A stretch of DNA of 12,272 bases. Origin: Nostoc sp. CHAB 5715 (GTDB lineage Bacteria > Cyanobacteriota > Cyanobacteriia > Cyanobacteriales > Nostocaceae). Under the pieces are notes generated by a model that was not told the DNA's origin, made no database searches, and saw nothing but the letters and a program-made list of their open reading frames with translations. Made by a program: the position numbers and the translations under genes. Shown here in pieces: positions 8,848 through 12,272 of the stretch. The stretch lies in assembly GCF_020829685.1 (NCBI RefSeq), contig NZ_JAIVFR010000081.1, forward strand, positions 1 to 12,272. The letters run 5' to 3'. Position 1 is the first letter of the stretch; every line of letters begins with the position of its first letter.

Positions 8848-9321
8848 ATGCTAGAAACCTTTTTTACTAGTTCTATTATCCCTGCTGTTGTAGTTGTTCT
8901 TAGTCTATCAATTCTTGGCTATTTCGCTTGGAAAACTTTGATTACCTCAGACTTGTTTCAAAAAGGAATCAATCTTTCTCAAGCCAAAGATTACCAAGGT
9001 GCAGAAGCAGCATTTCGTAAAGTGATTTCCCTCAACTCTACTAATGATGTGGTGCGCTTGTTTTTGGGAGATGTTTTAAACCAGCAAGGACAAGTAGAAG
9101 AAGCAACAGAATTATTCCGGGAAGTGATTCGCCGCAGTCCAAAAAATCCTGATGCTTACTTGCGTCTGGCAAATATTCTCATGCAGCAAGAGCGAGAAGA
9201 GGAAGCTAAAACTAACCTGCTACAAGCTAAAGATTTATTGCAAAAACAACGCCAACCTGAAAAAGCTAAAAAAATAACTCAACTGTTAGATAAAATGAGT
9301 GAAAAGTTAAGTCCATCTTAA
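8848..9321 (+). CDS. Membrane-anchored TPR protein
   Basis: The 157-residue protein has one N-terminal membrane helix (about 9-28, IIPAVVVVLSLSILGYFAW) followed by at least three tetratricopeptide repeats: FQKGINLSQAKDYQGAEAAF (37-56), VVRLFLGDVLNQQGQVEEAT (68-87) and AYLRLANILMQQEREEEAK (103-121), with a charged C-terminal helix. TPRs mediate protein-protein contacts; no enzymatic domain is present. It starts 3 nt after the phytyltransferase stop in the same direction, so it is very likely in the same transcript, and may assist a membrane complex, but the link to tocopherol synthesis is inference from position only. Confidence 0.85.
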   Translation: MLETFFTSSIIPAVVVVLSLSILGYFAWKTLITSDLFQKGINLSQAKDYQGAEAAFRKVISLNSTNDVVRLFLGDVLNQQGQVEEATELFREVIRRSPKNPDAYLRLANILMQQEREEEAKTNLLQAKDLLQKQRQPEKAKKITQLLDKMSEKLSPS

Positions 9322-9333
9322 GTTAAGTCAGAA

Positions 9334-9341
9334 TTGCGGAG
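9334..9341 (+). repeat. Left 8-bp target duplication of the 237-bp element
   Basis: TTGCGGAG, identical to 9579-9586, directly abuts the left inverted end. Confidence 0.7.
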
Positions 9342-9578
9342 GTAAGAATTCAGCACTCAGGAGTCATACCGTTTCTTTGTAAAGCTGCATATATTTCCCC
9401 CCCGGCTACGCCGTCCCCCCAATGCATTGGGGGGAATACAGGGGGGTCTTATTATGTGCATCTTCATACAGAATTGGTATCAGAAGTCAGAATTTATAAA
9501 AGGTTTGATATCAAAAGTACATTCATCCCTTCAAGTTATCTCCTGAGCTTTCCACTATTCTGACTCCTGAATTCTTAC
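9342..9578. mobile_element. 237-bp MITE-like element with 12-bp inverted ends
   Basis: The ends are perfect 12-bp inverted repeats, GTAAGAATTCAG (9342-9353) and CTGAATTCTTAC (9567-9578). Immediately outside both ends stands the same 8-bp word TTGCGGAG (9334-9341 and 9579-9586) in direct orientation, as expected for a target-site duplication. The interior has no coding capacity and contains the C6-G6 palindrome at 9415-9434 and fragments of CAGAAGTCAGAATT-type dispersed repeats. The element would need a transposase supplied in trans. The family is not assigned. Confidence 0.7.
9415..9434. repeat. Perfect 20-bp GC-ended palindrome
   Basis: CCCCCCAATGCATTGGGGGG is a perfect palindrome. Further C-runs to its left (about 9397-9403) and a G-run to its right (9441-9446) allow alternative, longer foldings. 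It lies inside the 237-bp MITE-like element and resembles C-run/G-run hairpin repeats widespread in Nostocales. Confidence 0.9.
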
Positions 9579-9586
9579 TTGCGGAG
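9579..9586 (+). repeat. Right 8-bp target duplication of the 237-bp element
   Basis: TTGCGGAG, identical to 9334-9341, directly abuts the right inverted end. Confidence 0.7.
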
Positions 9587-10045
9587 ATTAAATTTTCCTA
9601 TTCCTTCTCTAATTTTTTACATTCCCCTCATAATGGGGAGAATGCTTTTGTTTTGCAATTTACCAGTGTCTGCCGTAATATCCGCAATTCTCGCAAGTTT
9701 GGCCACTTCCGCCATAGTCCTTAAAATTCTAATTTGATGCGCTATAAGCTTCATAGCCACAATGAATTGATTTAGAGTTTAGATGAGAAAATTTTGGTGA
9801 TTTTGAAATATTGTTTTTTTGCAAACATCTACACTAAGAGTGTTTTTGGGTTTCTAAAGACATATTATAGTCTCCTTAAGCAGTACAGCAACTAGACATA
9901 CTGCATCAGTAATATTTTAATATTAAAATAGTATAGCGATTCTCGTTTGAACGAGGTACATCGGTAGGGGCGCACATATGTGCGGTAACTGTTATATCAA
10001 GCGAGGACAAGAAAGATCCAAATCGACACTTCTATGTGAGTAGAC

Positions 10046-10075
10046 TTGTATCAAGTTAGGTTAATCATTTATAAT
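10046..10075 (+). promoter_or_regulatory. Sigma-70-like promoter sequence in the long intergenic region
   Basis: TTGTAT (10046-10051) and TATAAT (10070-10075) are separated by 18 bp. The hexamers match the consensus at 4 of 6 and 6 of 6 positions. It points toward the structured block at 10098-10328 and the exported TPR gene about 400 bp downstream, so it could drive a long leader or a small RNA. The DNA is AT-rich, so a chance match is quite possible. Confidence 0.35.
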
Positions 10076-10199
10076 TCCTGCTATAACTCCGCTAAAGGTA
10101 GGCTTTTATTCCCCTTTTGGCAAGCCTACTGTGTACACATAAGTCGAAAAATTTTCTACCCACATTTTTTGTCAAAGTGAAACTGTCACACTCATTGAC

Positions 10200-10328
10200 A
10201 TCCCGCCCAGAACTGAAGTTCAGGGCTGATAGCGAAAGTCCACTCAAGTGGACTGAATTGATTATTTAGTTTAGTCCACGCTTAGTAGACTTCATCGGTG
10301 AGACTTGGAATTTATTCCGAGGCGGGAT
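10200..10328. repeat. Structured block with ATCCCGCC inverted ends (IS200/IS605-end-like)
   Basis: ATCCCGCC (10200-10207) and GGCGGGAT (10321-10328) bracket 129 bp. Inside are an imperfect 10-bp-stem hairpin with arms GCCCAGAACT/AGTTCAGGGC (10205-10226), a hairpin GTCCAC-TCAA-GTGGAC (10238-10253), a related GTCCAC and TAGACTTC further on, and GGAATTTATTCC near 10311. The hairpin directly after TTGACATCCCGCCC resembles the subterminal hairpins of IS200/IS605-family ends. It could be a palindrome-type non-autonomous element or the remains of one. There is no transposase frame. Confidence 0.55.
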
Positions 10329-10485
10329 AGAAAAGCAGTGCGAGATTTATTAATAAAGATATGGCTGCGGCAATACTTGTGTGGTACAGCGTAGCCGCGC
10401 AAACAGAAAGGGACTGGGGTGTTTTTATGATGGCAATTAGCCGTACTCGATATTACATGTAAACCAAGCAGGTAAAGTAATAAAA

Positions 10486-11715
10486 ATGCTGAAAAACAAG
10501 AATCTACTGGTAGCAGCTATTATCTGCTTGTGTTTGAGTAATGGGAATACTGCCTTTGCTAAAGATTTTGGCGTTGTTTTATCAAAAATTTCAGACTCAG
10601 ATCAAGCAGCAGTTGCTGAGAACAAAAACGCAGTTGCTAATTTCGAGCAAGGAAGCAATCTCTATAAACAAGGAGATTTTAAAGGAGCAGAGGCGGCTTT
10701 TCGGAAAGCAATTGAACTAGAACCCAACTTTGCCCAAGCTTATATTGCTTTGGCAAATACTCTCGACGATCAAGGTAAACCACAAGAAGCGATCGCTATT
10801 TACAAAAAAGCCATTAGCCTCGATCCGAAAAACTCTGAAGCATACTTTAATTTGGGTTTGACTTTAGCAAGACTCAATCAGTTAGAAGCTGCGATCGCAC
10901 AATATCAAAAAGCTATCAGCCTTGATGCCAACTATGCAGACGCTCACTATAACTTAGGAAATGCTCTCTACGCTCAAGGCAAGCTAACAGAAGCAATCAC
11001 CGCATATACAGCAGCTATTCGCCTCAAAACCAATTATGCCCCAACTTATACCCGTCTGGGAAATGTTTTTTACGATCAAGGTGAGCTAGCAGAAGCAGTT
11101 ACTCAGTACAAAAAATCCATTAGCTTTGATCCCAAATATGCAGAGGCTCACTATTACTTAGGGAACGCCTTGTATGCTCAAGGAAAGCCAACAGAAGCGA
11201 TCGCCGAATATACAGCAGCCATTCGCCTCGCTCCAAAAAATCCCGCAGGTTATAATGCCTTGGGAAATACTCTGTACGCTCAAGGCAAACTAGAAGAAGC
11301 GATCGCATATTACAAAAAAGCCATAAGCTTCGATCCCAACTATGCAGACGCTCACTATAATTTAGCAAGCGCTTTTTACGCTCAAGGCAAGCTAACAGAA
11401 GCAATCGCAGATTATACCGAAGCGATTCGCCTCGATCCCAAACATGCACAAGCTTACACGGGTTTGGGAAATGCGATGGACGATCAAGGTAAACCCCAAG
11501 AAGCGATCGCCCATTACAAAAAAGCCATTAGCCTTGTACCCAACGATGCATTCACTTACTATAATTTGGGAATCACTTTAGGAAGAGAACAACAGCTAGA
11601 AGAAGCGATCGTTAATCTCAAAAAAGCCAGAGAGTTATTCCAAGCTGAGGAAAACAAGGAGATGGTTGAGCAAGTTGATCAGCTAATCCAAAAAATGAAT
11701 ATCCGAACGAATTGA
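10486..11715 (+). CDS. Exported protein of ten TPR repeats
   Basis: The 409-residue protein starts with a signal peptide (MLKNKNLLVAAIICLCLSNG, then NTAFA) with a likely cleavage after AFA at residue 25; no convincing lipobox is seen. From about residue 51 to 390 there are ten consecutive 34-residue TPRs with almost no linker, each with the canonical G-x-x-x-x-x-x-G-x-x-x-x-A pattern and ending in a DPNYA-type turn. Repeats alternate between a YKKAISLDP type and a YTAAIRL type, and copies four units apart are close to identical in DNA, which indicates recent internal duplication. The protein probably acts as a periplasmic scaffold; its partner is unknown. The upstream region is unusually long and the stop codon touches an inserted mobile element. 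Confidence 0.9.
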   Translation: MLKNKNLLVAAIICLCLSNGNTAFAKDFGVVLSKISDSDQAAVAENKNAVANFEQGSNLYKQGDFKGAEAAFRKAIELEPNFAQAYIALANTLDDQGKPQEAIAIYKKAISLDPKNSEAYFNLGLTLARLNQLEAAIAQYQKAISLDANYADAHYNLGNALYAQGKLTEAITAYTAAIRLKTNYAPTYTRLGNVFYDQGELAEAVTQYKKSISFDPKYAEAHYYLGNALYAQGKPTEAIAEYTAAIRLAPKNPAGYNALGNTLYAQGKLEEAIAYYKKAISFDPNYADAHYNLASAFYAQGKLTEAIADYTEAIRLDPKHAQAYTGLGNAMDDQGKPQEAIAHYKKAISLVPNDAFTYYNLGITLGREQQLEEAIVNLKKARELFQAEENKEMVEQVDQLIQKMNIRTN

Positions 11716-11723
11716 ATAAAGGG
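11714..11723 (+). repeat. Left 10-bp target duplication of the 112-bp element
   Basis: GAATAAAGGG, identical to 11836-11845. Its first two bases are the GA of the TPR gene's TGA stop codon. Confidence 0.75.
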
Positions 11724-11835
11724 CAATACAGTTCAGTTAAGCATTTCTTCCTTCTCTCTGCGTCCTTGGCGTCTTGGCGGTTCGTTAAAAAAATTGACTT
11801 TGTAACATAGTTTTAGCCTTAACTGAACCGTATTG
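11724..11835. mobile_element. 112-bp MITE-like element with 18-bp inverted ends
   Basis: CAATACAGTTCAGTTAAG (11724-11741) and CTTAACTGAACCGTATTG (11818-11835) are inverted repeats matching at 17 of 18 positions. Both are flanked directly by the 10-bp word GAATAAAGGG, the expected target duplication. The interior contains a CTCTGCGTCCTTGGCGTCTT-type sequence (about 11755-11775) that is familiar from Nostocales intergenic repeats. There is no coding capacity, so movement would depend on a transposase elsewhere. A 10-bp duplication would suit IS4-like transposases, but this is only a guess. Confidence 0.75.
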
Positions 11836-11845
11836 GAATAAAGGG
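11836..11845 (+). repeat. Right 10-bp target duplication of the 112-bp element
   Basis: GAATAAAGGG, identical to 11714-11723, directly abuts the right inverted end and leads into the heptanucleotide tract. Confidence 0.75.
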
Positions 11846-11905
11846 GATTGGGAATTGGGCATGGGGCATTGGGCATGGGGCATGGGGCATGGGGCATTGG
11901 GCATG
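11843..11905 (+). repeat. Heptanucleotide tract, GGGCATG/GGGCATT type
   Basis: Nine 7-bp units run in register from 11843 to 11905. The last seven (11857-11905) are GGGCATG or GGGCATT, and the first two (GGGGATT, GGGAATT) are diverged. Such short tandemly repeated heptamers are typical of heterocystous cyanobacteria and usually intergenic. Confidence 0.9.
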
Positions 11906-11939
11906 GCAGCAGAGGAGTGAAGTTCTGATCTGCGTCCGT

Positions 11940-12083
11940 GAGTATTAAGTAGTTGTGCAAAATTAAATATACATTTGTCATTGCGAGTGGAGCGAAGCGA
12001 AACGAAGCAATCGCAAGGGCTTTGGATTGCTTCACTTCGTTCGCAATGACATAAATAAATTTTGCGTAACCACTTAAAGACTC
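11940..12083. repeat. GTCATTGCGA hairpin repeat with longer imperfect outer arms
   Basis: The core GTCATTGCGA (11977-11986) to TCGCAATGAC (12041-12050) forms a long imperfect hairpin with GAAGCAATC/GATTGCTTC inner arms, a repeat type found in many bacterial genomes. Outside it, 11940-11970 and 12051-12083 are also imperfect inverted repeats sharing TTAAGT, GTT and GCAAAATT blocks, so the whole may be one non-autonomous element of about 140 bp. The right outer arm runs into the first unit of the 21-bp tandem array, so the right boundary is approximate. Confidence 0.65.
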
Positions 12084-12272
12084 GTTGGCGAGTATTAAAG
12101 ACTCGTTGGCGAGTATTAAAGACTCGTTGGCGAGTATCAAAGACTCGTTGGCGAGTATCAAAGACTCGTTGGCGAGTATCAAAGACTCGTTGGCGAGTAT
12201 CAAAGACTCGTTGGCGAGTATCAAAGACTCGTTGGCGAGTATCAAAGACTCATTCACGAGTATTAAAGAATC
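12076..12272. repeat. 21-bp tandem repeat array, runs off the window
   Basis: Eight nearly identical 21-bp units stand head to tail (starting at 12076, 12097, 12118, 12139, 12160, 12181, 12202 and 12223), then a diverged ninth (12244-12264) and the start of a tenth at the edge. Each unit holds a small hairpin ACTCG-TTGG-CGAGT. Units differ only in the last base (T in the first two, C afterwards). There are no spacers, so it is not a CRISPR array. Because 21 is a multiple of three the array is open in several frames, including a plus-strand frame encoding KDSLASI heptads and a minus-strand frame encoding NESLILA; no convincing start supports either as a gene. Confidence 0.95.

Larger units (their letters stand above)
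9322..10485. other. Long gene-free region rich in palindromes and small elements
   Basis: No protein gene is supported in these 1164 bp on either strand. Besides the elements listed separately there are perfect palindromes TATTTTAATATTAAAATA (9913-9930), CTCGTTTGAACGAG (9942-9955) and CGCACATATGTGCG (9971-9984), and a hairpin with arms GTAGGCTT/AAGCCTAC (10098-10105 and 10122-10129). The stretch 9587-9900 is AT-rich and shows nothing I can name. The part just before the TPR gene (10330-10485) shows only a weak AGGT 12 nt before its ATG. Confidence 0.7.

Noticed and set aside
10428..10462. Very short frame MMAISRTRYYM upstream of the exported TPR gene
   Set aside because: Eleven codons with weak start context; a leader peptide cannot be supported from the sequence.
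11120..11449. Minus-strand frame opposite the ten-TPR gene
   Set aside because: It is a repetitive shadow of the TPR codons.
11733..12257. Minus-strand frame of 174 codons beginning with NESLILA heptads
   Set aside because: It is open because the 21-bp array is in phase with codons, then runs through the hairpin repeat, the heptamer tract (PCPMPHAP-type residues) and the 112-bp element, all of which are repeats and not gene sequence.
12076..12272. CRISPR array
   Set aside because: Units are contiguous without unique spacers and are only 21 bp long.

Overview
The window looks like chromosome of a filamentous, probably heterocyst-forming cyanobacterium of the Nostoc/Anabaena group. The evidence is a HupS/HupL uptake hydrogenase of the cyanobacterial type, a homogentisate phytyltransferase of the slr1736 type, frequent copies of the HIP1 octamer GCGATCGC inside and outside genes, and several heptanucleotide repeat tracts of the kind common in Nostocales. 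All assignments are by reading; no database search was run.

Layout, left to right. (1) 1-408: the tail of one Rpn-family nuclease/transposase gene followed by a 5'-truncated second copy with an in-frame 36-bp repeat. (2) 409-3556: a 440-bp AT-rich leader with a palindromic NtcA-like site, then hupS, a 98-bp run of 14 heptanucleotides that ends exactly in the hupL start codon, hupL (uninterrupted), and a hairpin terminator. (3) 3621-5289: two type II toxin-antitoxin modules. The first, an AF2212/DUF104-like antitoxin with a PIN toxin, has an in-frame amber codon in the antitoxin while the toxin is intact. The second, on the minus strand, is a shortened DUF433 antitoxin with a DUF5615 PIN-like toxin. 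(4) 5412-6934: a two-gene operon for siroheme or cobalamin-type tetrapyrroles, a two-domain CbiX/SirB-like chelatase overlapping cobA (uroporphyrinogen-III methyltransferase). (5) 6965-9321: a PAP/fibrillin-like gene on the minus strand, divergent from homogentisate phytyltransferase, which is followed 3 nt later by a membrane-anchored TPR protein. (6) 9322-10485: a 1.16-kb gene-free stretch rich in palindromes, with a 237-bp MITE-like element carrying a perfect 8-bp target duplication and a structured IS200/IS605-end-like block. (7) 10486-11715: an exported protein of ten TPR repeats. (8) 11714-12272: a second MITE-like element (112 bp, 10-bp target duplication) inserted at the TPR stop codon, a heptanucleotide tract, a GTCATTGCGA hairpin repeat, and a 21-bp tandem repeat running off the right edge.

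HupSL recycles H2 made by nitrogenase. CobA and the chelatase supply siroheme for nitrite and sulfite reductase, or precorrin-2 for B12. Homogentisate phytyltransferase commits homogentisate to tocopherol, and the adjacent fibrillin-like protein belongs to a family tied to plastid lipids and prenylquinones. The most unusual content is the repeat layer: at least three different heptanucleotide repeat families, one inside a membrane protein gene and one supplying a start codon, plus two small mobile elements with readable target duplications. I do not see a clearly new multi-gene system. The best candidates for new biology are the amber-mutated antitoxin beside an intact toxin, the structured 9.9-10.33 kb region behind a promoter-like sequence, and the hairpin-bearing 21-bp array.
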